Assembly: GCA_022829145.1 (NCBI GenBank)
Contig: CM040755.1
Coordinates: forward strand, 9,433,063 to 9,497,062
Source: Albula goreensis
Taxonomy: Eukaryota; Chordata; Actinopteri; Albuliformes; Albulidae
Direction of reading: 5' to 3'
DNA: 64,000 bases
Each line of letters starts with the position of its first letter. Positions within the stretch are counted from its first letter, which is position 1. Below are positions 1-14,500 of the stretch, piece after piece. The position numbers were made by a program, and so were the translations under genes. A model generated the notes under the pieces. It saw only the letters and a list, made by a program, of their open reading frames with translations. It was not told where the DNA came from and searched no databases.

Positions 1-2559
1 AAAAAAAATCTGGACAGTTTCAGGGAAGATTGGTAAAACCTTAAAACCATAAGCCTTACACATTACCTACACTGCCTGATGAATATGCACTCTCTAAAGA
101 GCTGTTTCAAAAACAAAATGCATATTAGTTTCAGTACTGAAGGCAGTTAAATTAATCTGGTGCCACTGTAAGCCTAATACATTTTTCACTTACAAATTGA
201 CATCCTTACCATGCACTGGACTCATGTTTTGCACTTCCGGTGCTTTTCCTCTTCTAACTTCATCCTTTCCTGTACCGTGCTGTTGTCTTTGAGTCTTTTA
301 AATGAAACTTTTATTTTTGCCATTGTACCAAATACATTTTATTTAATCCGTTTTATTCACACTCAGCAGTTTGTCTATTACTCTTTTTTTTATTTCTGGC
401 AGACCAGGCTCTTCTGAAATTCAGTCCCTTAAAGAGCTGAGAGTTGTCCTTAATATATGCATTTTTGATTTATTGCTTACCTCTTTTGGCTCATCTGCCT
501 ATACCCTCCAAAAGACATTATTTCCGAAAATTAAAGTCAAACCTTGCATCGATTCTGTCAAACATAATGACCTCGGCGTTATATATTTACCTTTGTATGG
601 AATCAATTCATACTGAGCCCTGAGGGGCTGAGCCTGGCCAGGCTGATGAGGCTCGGTTGAATATTGCAGTAGCGAGAGTGATTTAACTAGGATGGAGGAA
701 ATTTTGGAAAAGGTTACTGCATGTGTATTTTAAGACCAAGGAAAGCAGGTGTGCAAGTTCAGGTAAAAGCACTTTGTCATTTCAGCTTTGAATCTGAGTG
801 CATTTTACTCTTTGCTGTCCTTTGCTGTAAATGCAACATTGAGGTTCAGCTATGCATTCAATTATACAAAACTTATGAAACGCTGCATGGATTATTGCAC
901 TGTTAACTTCTCAAATGTGCAGGTTTCAATTAACTGTATCCATGTCCCATTAATCAGCCCATCTCTCATTTAGCACACATACAAAATTAAAGGGTCTCCC
1001 CAAAACCTACGGATATACAGGCTATTTGCTACTCCCAAAAGATCCATCATATGTTGTGGCAAAGCACCAATGGTCTCTTCAAAATGTTTTCATCCTCGGG
1101 GCCAGACATTTATTTTGAAGATGGGAGACAAAGCTGACTGTAAGCAGATACGTGAAAGACTCTGAGCTGTCACTTCACTCAGACGACTCCTAAAAATGCC
1201 TGCATTGCCCATATATATTACCCGATTAAACCTGCAGATCCTGCCACCCATTCATAACCTTGCCTCACCGCAAGATGAGCTGTTAATAACCTCTAGCAAT
1301 ATGTAAATTAATATCTTACGGCTGTCTGCATTTACATAAGTGCTTTTTAGTAAATATTCAGCCAATTTCAGAATATGAGCATGTGCAATATTTCACAAAA
1401 CATGCAGTACTTGGCAGCTTCTAATGCCTGTCATATGTCCCACTAAATCTTTATGTACTGTGACCTTATAAGGGAATGATTCATTAAAATATAACCACAG
1501 TCTTGCTGTTAATGGAAGAGTCACCAACATAATGGGGAAATCCCCAGGCAGCCAAAGGGGAGGAGTGAAGGGGTTGGGGGTTGATCAGCATGAATTTGAA
1601 GTGTTTCAGATTTTGCCAATTATTGAGCCAAATTCTTTTTAATGGTGTCACATTGACGTACTAGCTATTCTAGATGTTGTAGCTACCTTCTGAGGTAAAA
1701 TGACCCTTCAGCATGGTACAGAAACATTCTGAATGAATAGTGATAGTGATAGCAAATAGTGCAGCAAATTTACTCAGAACATTAAGTATTATCAAAGCAC
1801 TGCTAATAGTGATCCTATTACTTTTATTGTGTTAATATTGTGTTAATATTAAGACATAATAGCAATAGCAACACTGAAACTATTGTATACAGGAAGACCC
1901 TTGGTGGTTTATAGATATTTTCCTTCTACACCAAAGCAGAGCTGGGAATTTGTCAGGTTGCATGAACCTCTGAGTTGTGTTTCAGGGTCTGGTAACCTGG
2001 GAAGATGTATTTATAGCAAGGCAAGCCAGGGAAAAACACAGGTTCACAGGTATGCATTAATAGGGTTTTTGAGATCCCTGCTCTATGGCTATTATCAAAA
2101 ATAAGATGTTACAAATACAACCCCGTATATGTGCTGATGTGAAATGATTAAAAGACATATGAAATATATGATATATGTCATGGTTGCTCTTTTGAGATCA
2201 GTAAAGATCTATGTGTTCTCTAGTGCAAATTGTGCCTTTGCACATGCTGAATTGTTATGGAAAAGAAATGATTTTGCAGGTATATTGGCATGCAGGGCTA
2301 CACCACTGCCTTTGGACACAGTGCTTTATTGGGAACCCAACCTTATGGAGTATTTTCTGGATCAGACCCCTATGACTAATGCGGTCAGGAGGGTAAAAAT
2401 TAAATTATGCTCCTCTGTGGTAATTAAAAGAACACTCTCAGGTGTAAGGCCATGAACATCATTATACCCCCAAGCCCTTCCCTACGGTGTCATGTTTGCC
2501 GTGTCCTAGATGACGGCATCTCTGTGGTGTCTCACCCCTCCATAGCAACAGGATTCAGA

Positions 2560-2850
2560 ATCAAGGGCTCTCTCCTCGTTCCCCGCACCCTGAGCTCGAC
2601 GACGCCAGAGACGGTGGAGTGCCCCTCTCGCCCCCACAACAATGAAGTTACAGGCAGTCAATTCCGAATTAATGAAGCCAGCGGGGACATCACAAACTGG
2701 CACCCTGCGCAGGGCCACAGAGGTCGCGGAGCCGGAACAGACACGGAATGGCGGCCGCCCCAGATCCCCCCTAATTGTTCCCACAGCTAATGCTATCAGA
2801 TTGAGAAAGCACACATCAGCCGGTGATGCGCAGTATTAAGAAGGGAAGCC
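2560..2850. promoter_or_regulatory. CpG-rich block in AT-rich surroundings, possible regulatory element
   Basis: About 290 bases stand out from the flanks by GC content and many CpG dinucleotides (gagctcgacgacg, ggtcgcggagccgg, ggcggccgc). Both strands have open frames of around 100 codons across it, but no protein family is recognisable and no clean splice pair was found. It could be a CpG-type promoter, a 5' exon or a conserved enhancer. The assignment is speculative. Confidence 0.25.
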
Positions 2851-3550
2851 GGGTGTACACATCTCATTCAGCCGGCTGGTGATCTCCCTCAATAAACTTT
2901 TCATTCAGCCTGAAATTGGGAATCATGCAAAATAGACTTTGGCAGTACGGGAAATGAAAGAAGTGACAGCATTATATAATGGGGTCATATTTAAGGTCCT
3001 GTATCTCCTGTGTCTGGATGCTTTGGCTTTGACTTTTGCTTTGAAGAACTCATAATGAAAAACATTCCAGTTTTAAATAATTTTTTTTGGCATTTTATAA
3101 AAACATCTGCAAACCTCCTCCATTCCACCAGCATTAATATGACATTAATCAAATGCTTTACATATTTCCTGATTTTTTTATATACAGAAAAACTAATTGT
3201 TCTTTTTGTTTGGGGTTGATTATTACATAGTGACTGTTTTTGTAGCTTACTCTTATTGCTGGGCCCGACTGCAGAAAGGTAGATGGTTACATATATATTC
3301 AAGAGCTGTGGAGGTTTTGAAAAGAGTGAAGCTGAAAGCAAAGACTTTCTAATTTCTTTGCAAACTATTTGATGATAGTGAGACCTATAATCTCTTGACC
3401 TAATACTTAATGTTACTTATTATTATACGTAATATTATATAACTTAATATTGTCTGTGTCCACAGTATGCATTTTTGTAGGTAAGACCAAACATGAAGAT
3501 TTATGGTTTTAAGGTATGCTCTTGTATAAGTAATCACTGCCCTTATGAGT

Positions 3551-3603
3551 TATTATTATTCTTCTTATTCTTCTTCTTCTTATTATTATTATTATTATTA
3601 TTA
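3551..3603 (+). repeat. TTA/TTC triplet microsatellite
   Basis: The tract runs as tattattatt, then several ttcttc units, then about eight tta units: a compound trinucleotide microsatellite. Confidence 0.9.
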
Positions 3604-6600
3604 AATGAAATCAAATTGACGTAGGATTGTAAAAGGTGTATAAGTTAAACGCAGTTAACAAGTGAATGTATGAATGAAAGATATTTTACCCATAATAACC
3701 TCAAACTCAATCGTATATTCAAAGGTAATCATTTCTCATAATGTCATAAGAAAATTGATGGTTCATAGGCAGTCTATAGGTCGTCCAGTAAACAGTGAAA
3801 CATTGCTGATGTGCCACTCTATGTTTCCCAAAGTGCAGTTTTTGATGGCTATTTCAATTGTTCTGTAATGCCAAGACGCTGTTCAGCAGGGGGGCAGCTC
3901 TTCAGTTCTGAACACTTCCTCTTTCATACCACATAAATCGGGATGAGAATCTCTGAAATAAAAAATGTAGTCCAACCTGTAGCTTTCTGTGGCACCTGCT
4001 CATCCTCACACATCTGCACCAGATGTGTCCAGATTTCCAAAGCTTCACTTGTCTTTCTCCTTTTACATCTCTTCCCCTCGGTGAAAAAGGAATGAAAGCA
4101 GACCAGACACAAATTTGCATCACGGAAAAGGATTTTGAAAAGCCCCAAAAAGGATTACACTAAGTATTTGGGGAATTGCATCTGTTCCTCCCTATGAGCG
4201 CCCATAAAAGACTCAACCCAACACTGGAGCCGCAGCACGGCATCCCCACAAGACCTTAATGAATCAGAAACAAAACCATTGCCTCTCCTCAGAAGTTAAT
4301 TTTCTAGCAGAATATTTCAAACAATGTTTACCAACATTTCTGTTCCTTTGGGGATGCTGCAAGGCTCGTGTGTTTTTCTTTCTTTTTTTACCCAACAATG
4401 ATGCTTTTTTTGTATTCTGCATGTCTTCTACGCACTACAGAGGAATATGTTTTATGCCATGTAACGTTTCACGTGATATGCTTTTGGAGAGAATCCAGAA
4501 TGACACTGGGTGAATAAAAGGACAGTAGCAGCGTTAGTGAGTGTTTGAGAGCGTAACCCCAGGAGATGACCCAGGCCCCCACTGTGCCTCTGAATCCAGT
4601 CCAGGTTTTTACAAGCTCTTACGTAAGCCCAAACCATTCAGGGCATGGGGCTCATGCAGTTTACCTTGTTTACAGCCGAGGTAGCGTCAAATTACTGATC
4701 TCCCACTGACTTTGTACACTTTGTGCAGAAAGAGACAACTAATGTGGCATGCTTGTTCTTGTTTTTTTGGGCTTCTGATCTAGAATGACTAAAGGGCTTT
4801 GGTTTTGGGCTGTCTATCCCTTAGGGCATTTCTTTCACATGTTATTCAAGGCAGAATCACCTTATTTTGCTCATTGTTCACACATACACTTGGCTGATGT
4901 CGGTCCTAGGCCATGCCTAAAACATTTGTCTAAACGTCTCTGTTCAGGAACTTCCCACAGCATGCTGCCATCATGCCATCCGCATAACAATTGTCATGGA
5001 ATGGACTGTACCTTCGCACTATAAACAGTTTTCATAGCTGTAATTAAGCAGGCTCAGGTTTACAGGTGTCATACACTGGTGTAAATACTGTTTGTCAGAA
5101 AAGGAAATAATGCAAATGTTTTTTTCCCCCACATTTCATTCGAATTCACCAAATTATCCCTCTTGAAATGTGTATGTATTTGAAACTGCATCTTATGGCT
5201 GAAGGTCTTTTGCCACACCCAGACAGCTTAGGGATGTCTCTAAATATGCACACGCACTTCGTTAGAGCTGCTGAGAATAAAAGCTTAACAAATTCCTTAA
5301 TAAAAATGTATTACCATGCAATCATTCTACTCAAATTCTGATTCCAAGGATATTTTCTCTCCATAAACTCTTTACAATAGCTGAAAATATGCGGACTTTG
5401 GCTTGAAAGCCTGGTGATTGTGTACTAAGTCTGATAATGGTTAATCAGCCTTCATAAACCCATGTTAAGCCTCACATAGTGGAGGGAGATGCCTTGTGCG
5501 CTGGAATGTGTTTATATTTCTCTTGATGGATTCTGTTGTCAAAAAATCAGCTTATTATAGTTTATTGTTGTATACAATTTTGAATAAAATGATTACTAAG
5601 TTTTGAGGTGTTAATTACGGGTAACTGATTAGCAATTAACATTTGCTCTGCGTCTGTGTAAATTGTTTCCTTGTTGATTATTGTAGTGGTGACAATCAGC
5701 ACATATTCTAAAAGTGAATAATATGTTATCAGTGCCACATACGAACAGGCACACAGAAATACACAGACACATGCAGGCAGTCTTATAATGCTACATGTTG
5801 TTAATATTGGTTGTGACCTTCAACACTGTAGCTGTTTGCCTATCAAAGTAGAAAAATATACTATTACTTTGTGCTTCAATTTGCACTTCAACCTGTATAA
5901 CAGAGTCCTTAATAGTATTTTCCACAACCTAGCTGAAAAGTATTACCTGAAATTTGTCTATAATTTGTTGCTTTCTGATTTCAAGGTGTTTATCCTTTGA
6001 CTGGTAAAATGGTTCCGCGCATGGTTATGGTCACGTGACAAAAACCCAATACTGTAGACTGTTACACCGCGCATGACCTGGTTACCTGTTGTTTGTTTAT
6101 GGCACTGCGTCTCTCTGATGTGGATTCTGCATCTCGACACTCATCAGGAAGCTCTTGAAAGCAGCGATGAGAATAGTGTGAGGAGGCAGTTAACACACAC
6201 TGTTCGCTGCACCACCTATATGTGATCATTACTAGATAGTAAGTGCACTCTTAACCGTGGAGAGGGTGGTTTCTAAATGGAACAGGTGACACTGGAATAT
6301 GTGGAAGGGTTATGAGAGACTGTGAGTGCACCATCAGCATTTATTTTGATCCCGTACGTTCTCTCCTCCGAATTTTACTGGAGGGCTCTTCAGCTGCCCT
6401 CAACACATGCAGATTCAATTGACCCGGTGATTCCAATAGCCCAGAAGGCCCCCTCCCCCTCTCCCTGATCACGTCTGTCTTCCTTGAGCAGCTCTCACCA
6501 AAAAAACACAAATTGTGCTGGTTGATTTGACCATAGAGAGGACATGCATCGTGGGAAAATACTGAGTACAATAGGCTTCTTCTGTCACTGATGATGCACT

Positions 6601-8220
6601 AGCTTTAGGTACTGCTTTCGTAAGACAAACCATGTTTAACCAGCAGAGCAGTTTAGCGTATTTGATTCTGTTGTCTGTGTGATTGTGTTTTTCTTATTAA
6701 GGGGCAGAGAGTGGTTATTCTGTAATACTCTATCCACGTGGCCTGGGGGAGGACATGTTTGTATGAATAAGAGATGATTTGAGGAGAAAAACAGACTGTT
6801 AATTCCCATACTGATCTAAGGATTACCCTGATGAGTTTTAAAATTTTGGGCCCAACCGAAAGGATGTCGCATTGCTCCTTTTTAGATTTTGTTTATTTTG
6901 AGCACGGGTTTATTTGTAACTGGAGCTGTCCAGGCAGCAGATCTGGTTGTGTTTTTTTTTCCGCTCAGTAAAGCCTTGATTCCTATAAATATTCAACACA
7001 TACGTGGACAAAGTCCCAGAAGTATTAAAACTAGGGCAGTCGCATAATTAAAGAATCCATTATATTTGAATGAAACTTTGTCATTTTTGCATCCTGGCTT
7101 GCAAATAATTGCATGCGACATGTCTGACATTCGGCACAGTGGTCTGGCAGATGAAATATATTTCTGAACAGTTTACTGTCATAGCTGTCAACACTCTGGT
7201 AATCAGCAAGGGGTGAATGAATGGGAACTAGATGTGATTATAAGGTCAATGCCGATGAACAAGTCTCACTTTTAATCATGCATATTATTTCATTACTCCA
7301 AGTCTTTTGAAATCAGCATTTGAGAACAGCTAGCCACCCCAGAATTATCCATCTCTGTTATAGGAAGCCTGAAGACAAAGCATTATTAAATAAGGTTGTG
7401 ATTTTGTACCATCTAATCTGATTACAGAGACATTACGTTGTCATTCAAATGTCTCTATTGAAAGGATAAGATAAAATCTGGGGAGCTGTAAGAATTGCAA
7501 GAGATGAACGTTAAATTGTTAACTGGCAATACCAGAATTTGAAGGGCAATAATAAATAGCATTTAATGTAATTTATGTAATTCTACACTAAGTGTATATT
7601 ATTCACAGCTACTACTCACATGGTATGTTTAGATTGTGTTGCACTGCGTGTGCACTTAGTTTACATGATTGTATATTGCAATTGCAGGCTTTTTCAAGTA
7701 CGTTTTGCTGAGGTATTGAGCCATTGTGGCCTATGAGGAAGAAGAAGGTAATGTTGAATGGTCAAGTGGGATTACCAATGAGTGTGAAGCTGCAGAGAAT
7801 TGTTTCTGTTCATGCATCATATTTCTTTATTACATGCATGCAGTCACAATTAGACTAACCTCTTTATTGGTGTAATTTTAAAATGCTATGGGATACACCT
7901 TTATCCCATGAGACCAATTTGTTGAGAACATGCAATGATGTGAACACATTTTAGTGGCCGTACCACAGTATACTGAATTGTGGAAGCACTTACATGGTAT
8001 GCACAAGCAACCTGGAGATGTCAGATTTAAAGCATACTGCCTGTCACAGAGGTTTCAACTCCTGGCTTTCCTGACACCTAAATGTATACACCAGTATGCA
8101 GTATGTAAAGTGGGCTGGAAACAATTCATTGTATATCCAGGTTTTAAAATGTTTGTGAGACCACTAGACATTCTCTTTATACTGTTTCTATGGCAGTATT
8201 TGTATTACATTTTTGAAACA

Positions 8221-8254
8221 AATATATAAATATATATATATATATATTTATATG
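8221..8254. repeat. AT microsatellite
   Basis: An imperfect (AT)n tract broken by aaa and tt interruptions and followed by a short GT run. Confidence 0.85.
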
Positions 8255-11200
8255 TTTGTGTGTGTATTAAAATATAGGAAAAATTAGATGTATATAGTTC
8301 TTTTTACATTTTATTTTATAATCTTTCAGATAGTTTATGTGCTATGCAAACCTCTGGAAGTGGGGAATGGGAACTGCCCCTTTCTGAGTGATGCTGTGGC
8401 CTTTTATGTTTTACCCTCCTGCACCTCCAGGCACATTAAGCTCGGAGGTGTGGTCACGGAGGTGTGAACATCACTGCATTAAGAACCTTTTGCTTTCAGC
8501 TGTTTCTCTGGTTTTAACATGGATGAAACAGCATTTTGGATTTTACATTTAACCCATATTCAGGCACCAGAGCAGGCTTCCTCTATGACGAGGGCATTGT
8601 GAGAGAGCTCTGTCTTGTCGCACACTCAGCCACTCATGGCCCAAGGTAGCGTATGCATCAGTGGAGCAGCAAACTGTAATTCCAACAAGACACCAATGGG
8701 ATATTCACAGGAAATCCAGCTGTCAGAATAGTTATTAAAATTCACATTACTCATGAATTAATTTGGGCAAGATTGTGTCCACAACTCAAGGTGACAGATG
8801 TTGGCCTAATTTCACGGGAAGATTAATACCTTCACACTAATAACCTCTTTCCTCATTTACACAGAGCACCCCTCCCAGACTCCAATCATGTGTGTCCTAT
8901 ACACAAATGCATATCTCTGTTCTGTGTGCTATCTGTAGAAAAGAGCTGATGCGTTGCACTTTTCCTCTATAGCTCAAAATATGTGGGCAATAACATGGTG
9001 GGAAAAAATCGGTAATAATTAGCCATTACCGGTGTCAACAGACACAATGGCCTTGTTATTACTATGTAAGGCACCATTGCTCAGTCCGTCTGCTGCTTTA
9101 CAAATGGCGGCAGATGACAGCTTGGCTGTGTGAGCCATCACAGTCGTGATGTTGTTTTACGTCATCCCACTTGGTCTCCACACCTCTCATTTGGTAAATT
9201 ATCTCCCTGCAGTCTTGACCATACTTACACTCAGATATTGACTTCAGCTGCCATGGCGTGATAGAATCTGTCAGGCTGGCGAACCAGAAGGTCTAATGGA
9301 CCAAACGTTTAGGAAAGCACCATGGGTTAGTGTGATAATGAAGGTGTGGAGTACAGCTTTGTGCAGGAAGTGTACAAAATATGTGTGAGGGCAGCAAGGA
9401 GACTGGTTAGCCAGCCACACTGAATGACATATGGCTCCCGAATTTGCCACTAATTAGACTCAGCTTCACTCCAGTCATCAAAGTAGGTTGCACTGAAAGC
9501 ACAATATCTCAGTTAGATCATATTAGGAGGCCATTTAAAATCATTTTGAAAGGAATTCAATGATTCGCTTTTTCTATACAAGACTAACTCACTTGTGCTC
9601 ACATCTCACGAAAGGCAATGAATTAAATACAAGTAATAAAGAGGTCCTTGATCTTTTGGACCGAAGCAAGCATGCTCGTCTGTCTCAATTTTTTTACATT
9701 TTTATTTTCCTGTAATTTAAAATCTCATTCATGAGTAGAGGATATTTAAACTGTTTCATTTCATGTTCTCTGTTGTTGCATAAGGAGTACATAGTGATAA
9801 ACAGTGAACCATTTCCATGGTACTCATTTTGATTTATGTAAGTACAATGAGATATAGAGCCCTAATATACAAATTATGCTGAATGTCATTCTTTAATAGA
9901 GTAGTTTCACACAGAATTTTTACAGTTACCAGTAATGATTTTTATACACTTTATCCTCTGATTTAGGCTTTTTCTTTATTTGAATCATTAATTCATTTCA
10001 TTATAAACATACCATTTAACTGCACTGAATATCTTCAAATCCCTACATGCACACATTCTGAAAAGAAAATGTGAAGCATTTGTGGGTCACGTCTGACTTC
10101 ATGCATAATGTATTCAGTTCCTCTTTAATATTGGAATGACAGCTGATAGTGTAAAGGGGCAGAAATGAATGTTACATAGAAACAAAAGGGTTAGCCCCCT
10201 TCCCCCACATGAGAATGTACCATTTATCTATGAACAGTTCCCATGTTTCAGTGTTTGAAGCACTAGGACTGTGTGCACCCCTGCCTGTGTTTCCAAGGCT
10301 ACCTTACATGTGAGATCAGATCTCTTCCTGAAATGCATTCAAACACATACATTCTGTTGTTAAACATACATAGAGAACTTATATTTGGATGACTGTAAAT
10401 ATTTCGAAATAATAGAAGTCAATAACATTTGAAAGCTGTGGCACTTGTGACCTCTGTCCCTATCTTGATTATTGAATATTCCTTGATTATAAGAACCCCC
10501 CTGGGGGCCGTGAGCAAAAGAGTCATCATACTGCTTGTCTCAGAGTGGGAGATCAGCACAAGGGTTTGACATCGAAAATTGGAGAGTTTAAATAATCTGC
10601 TTTTACCAACTGCTACCCTTCCCCAGCCCTCTCGATAACCACTCCCTCCCCCCCGCGAGTTGATACCTCCTTATTGCAGGGCCGGATGCAGATATAAAAG
10701 ACGCTGTTTGCAGCCTCATCACAGACGTTGCAATTATGTCCTCAAGCTTCAGCAAACAAAATCAGGCAGTCAATCAACAAGTTGCCAACATCTGGTGGTA
10801 AAGGAGACTGTCTTCTTTCCTCCTCTCCCTCTGAGTTTTCTGAGGTTTTTTTCTGGTATTTTTTAAAGTTTTTAATCCCATTTGGAATACAAGTTCTGTT
10901 ATCTGTGACAAACTGTAGCAATGCACTTAAAAATATAGTTTTTATTAACTGACTGATTGATTTATTGATTGGTGTTATTAATATGAGACCTGTGTGCATG
11001 TAAAAGAAAGTCTCAATTCATCATCTCATCACAGGCTTTTAGTTTTTATCACTGCTCAACTATCTCTCAACAGTGGGAGCACCATGAGCATAGGACTGTC
11101 AGATTGGCTTGGATCAATGTGATGTATTCCACAGACTACTGCTTACATTGTTAGTTTAAACGGCAAAATCCTGTTATAATTTAGTGATACATGAACGCAT

Positions 11201-14200
11201 CTGCATGCACTCACTGCTCAGAGAAATCTTTCAATAACCTTTTTTGCCTAAATTGGTCCTCTCTTTGTATCCTTTACCAATACCTCAGCATTAGGCTTGT
11301 CATACTATTTGGCAGTGCCATTACTGGTATATGTGAAGGAGGCGTCTCCATCAATTTTCCAAAGGTCAGGCTGCTTTCTTTAAATTTCCTGTGGTGGTGT
11401 GACTGAATGCATTTACTGTAACTTGTTAAGTGGCTGCCTCATCTGGGCATCGATGACGCTCCAGTTTCTTCCCTTTGGTTCCAGTTTCTTCCCTCAAATC
11501 AGGTGTGGCTTGAGAGATTTATGGAAAACGCAGCTGACAGCCGTGATGAATGATGATGCCGTTGGCCGTCCCTGGCGCATTGGGGCGAAATGCTGCCCAG
11601 GCACTTTTTATTGAACACCTTTTTGCGACTGCAGCCTTGCCAGAAGACGGATAGATTGAAGTGGAGCCCCAGATAGATTGCATTAAATGAGGCAGAAGTA
11701 GACCTGCTCATCAGAAAGAGTGAGGTGATATAAAGACGCATGCCCTCTGCCCCAAGCATTGTTTCAGCTTGAGGACGTTTACGAGCTGGGCTTCTGTAAA
11801 TATCACTGATGGATGGTCTCTGTTAAATAAGCAGCCTTTTGCATGTTCTGTGCTCCTCTTCATCATTTTGCTCCTTGTTGTCAATCACAATTGAGAGATG
11901 AAGGACACATCATTTGTGGCAGCCATGCCTCGTGCCTCCGTGATTGTTGTGGTGTTAAACTGAAGTGCTAGCTTGAGAATGATCCACAGAGCCAATGTCC
12001 TACAAGAGAGTTGAAGCAGTCTGACAGCTTGATGTGTTCAAAGTAACCAGACCAATATTTCTAATGTCTTCTGCTGCTTTGATATATCTCACAGTTTATT
12101 GTTTGCTTCATTGCCCTTCAAGGTTGAGACATGCTTAACTGTGGCTGGACCTCAGCCTCTAGTAACTGATTTTACTGAGGTGGTATTGCTGGTGGTTCTC
12201 AAGCATTAAAAGCTGGTTAATTCAACAAGCATTCAAAACTAAATACATGCACCCACCTGTCTTCTTCTGCCTAGCTTTAGACTTTATGTAAGATTAATCA
12301 AGCAGGCTAACTTATATTGCCACATGGCAACCAAGTTAGATTGCCTCTTGTCTAAAAATGAAATGGGCAGTAACCTTCTGTGACCATGGAAGTGCTAATG
12401 GTGATCTTACTTGTTAGCATTAGAATGTATTCCCATAGTCTTCAGTCAAGAAGGTCAGTCTTTTCTGGCTTTTAGCCTGTTTCATTCTTATAGCCTGTTT
12501 GGTGCCAGTACATTTCTGAAGGCATATTTATTTATTATATTTATTAACCTGACAAGTGAGCCTACTATACCAGGAGCCTCATATATGAGCTCAAGTGATG
12601 CAGAAACATTTAAGGTGACATCAGTTGACATAAATTGCATCTGTCTAACCTGAATCTTAAGGACTGGCTCAATGGGTCTTTTAAATTGAAAGGTAGCACA
12701 ATAATCGTGTCAGCAACCACACACACCTCGGAGGGGTTTAGGCTAACTCACACCCGATATTTGAGTTTTGATTTTAGTTTTTTTTCCTGAAGTTTCCTTG
12801 GCACTGATGAGCGTTTGACAGGAAGCTCTTCATGTTGATTGAAGCACTGCAGTTGATGAGAGTAAGATCAGGAGCCACAGGGGAGAGGACTTTGTCTGAT
12901 TGCACAGTTGTTGCAAGGTGCTGGTGATATTAGAAGTAGAGTGTCTTCCCTTTTATGTCATACCACTGACTGTGGGAAAGAACACCCCTGCCAAGTATTG
13001 TCTGCCATTCTTTGTGCTTTAGTGATCTGTACTGAGATGACAATTATAAAATTATATGTTCATTACTCAATATTCTATCTTCATTTTCTAGGGCTGCCTA
13101 TTAAGAGGTCAGTGTGGAGTGCTTTTCCTGCAATGGCTTAAAAGGTTTTTCTCTGGGTTTTTTCCATATGAAAAAAAAAAAACAATGTAAAGTACCATCT
13201 GACAATGTGGTTATGAAAAGCAACAAAATCAATTTTCATTGAATGATGTTTATTTAGATACAGAACTTTCATGCCCATATCAATCTCAGACCTATTTGCA
13301 AACAAAGTCTAGCTTTAAGGTGTGTACAAGCATCAAACAGTGAGGCATTCACGTTTCATTAACAGTTTAGCCTCCATTTACTAACAGCACATTTCAGAAA
13401 TCAGTCTTCCATAAAGACCAGTTTATTTTAGTAATTAACTGAATAAGCATTACTGTAATTTTAACTTTAATTTAAATTTAATATAATGCATTTAGATATT
13501 CAAATCTGTGTTCTACGACATGGTATATACTGCACCGTATGTAACCAGGATTGTTATTGTAATGTGTATATTTCTGGGATACTATTCAAAGAGGATGTAA
13601 AAGCTGGAGGTTACTCTTTACGACCATGATTAAAAATGTCATGCCTTTTATGATCTATGAAGTGACTCCCAGCGAGCTGGTCTCCCCCTGTTCCCTCTGG
13701 CAGAGAGACCCGGTGAGGATGGTGTTCTCTGTAAACAGGAAACAGGAGAGGGAGAGGCAGTAAACAAATCCGCTTTAACACAAGGGCTGGATTCAGGCAG
13801 AGTTCGCCCTTACCCTCCACTCACATTCAAAAGCAACAGTCAGTTATTAATACTTTGGAAATTTCAACAATCACTGAAACTATTTTAAGTTTTTCTTGTG
13901 TTTATATGTAAATTAAATCTAAGTATAAATGCTGATTAAAACAGGTACATATCCCCGTGAGTAACGGGAGACAAAAAGGGTCAGGTAAAACTGAATTAAA
14001 CTGATTTGGCAAATGTGGCAGGTCTTTATTGTGTTTTTCTCTATGTCAATGCACAGTTGTAAAGTAAAAGCAATGCACCATTCACTGCCAAATGGCAATG
14101 CTAGATCAGTACAAGAGAAACTGGTAATTATAAATTCATATTTTTATGTTTTATTTTTAAGGGTTTTAAGTTTTAAGAGTCAAAATTTTGGAAAGTTCAG

Positions 14201-14392
14201 TTATATCTCTTCTCAAGTGTACTCTTATTGCCCTCCATTAACATGTAGCTCTAGTGAAAATGCAGAATTATTGGTTAAAGGTAGTTAAAATGTTATTAAA
14301 CAAAAACACACAATGTTACTATCCTTACTTCAGTTGCAGTTTTTGACTGGTAGGTTATTGAAATTCTGACTCATCCGGTCTATGTTATACAG

Positions 14393-14500
14393 GTCATAGA
14401 GGGCTTTGTCCTGGAAGAGTGTGACTCAGAGAGCAATTACAGTGACATTACAAACCCCGTGTTCACATCTGAGGAGGAAGTACAGCCATCTGACTCATAA
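14393..14500 (+). other. possible terminal coding exon of an unidentified gene
   Basis: After a plausible acceptor (tctatgttatacag), 35 codons stay open and then reach TAA at 14498-14500. The peptide starts VIEGFVLEECDSESNYSDIT, continues NPVFTSEEE and ends in QPSDS. It is acidic and resembles a cytoplasmic tail, with an NPVF motif similar to endocytic NPxF/Y signals. The nearest AATAAA I saw downstream is near 15075. I do not recognise the protein and found no partner exons upstream, so this is inference from composition, frame and splice site only. It is not in a phase or place to be part of shank2. A chance open stretch of this length is quite possible. Confidence 0.3.

Larger units (their letters stand above)
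1..14392. other. AT-rich non-coding DNA upstream; no gene recognised
   Basis: No stretch here shows a convincing protein family, paired splice sites with open phase, or an RNA gene. The open frames present are short and of AT-rich, non-coding composition. Visible features are simple repeats near 3.55 kb and 8.22 kb and a CpG-rich block at 2.5-2.85 kb. Some of the non-repetitive AT-rich DNA could be conserved regulatory sequence, but that needs cross-species alignment. Confidence 0.6.

Noticed and set aside
11461-11494. Tandem duplication of ccagtttcttccct
   Set aside because: Only two copies with a 20-base period. Too small to mean anything beyond local slippage.
13611-13820. Open stretch around the plus-strand text MIYEVTPSELVSPCSLWQRD as a partner exon for 14393
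   Set aside because: It is open for only about 50 codons, has no convincing acceptor and no link in phase or family to the 14.4-kb stretch.
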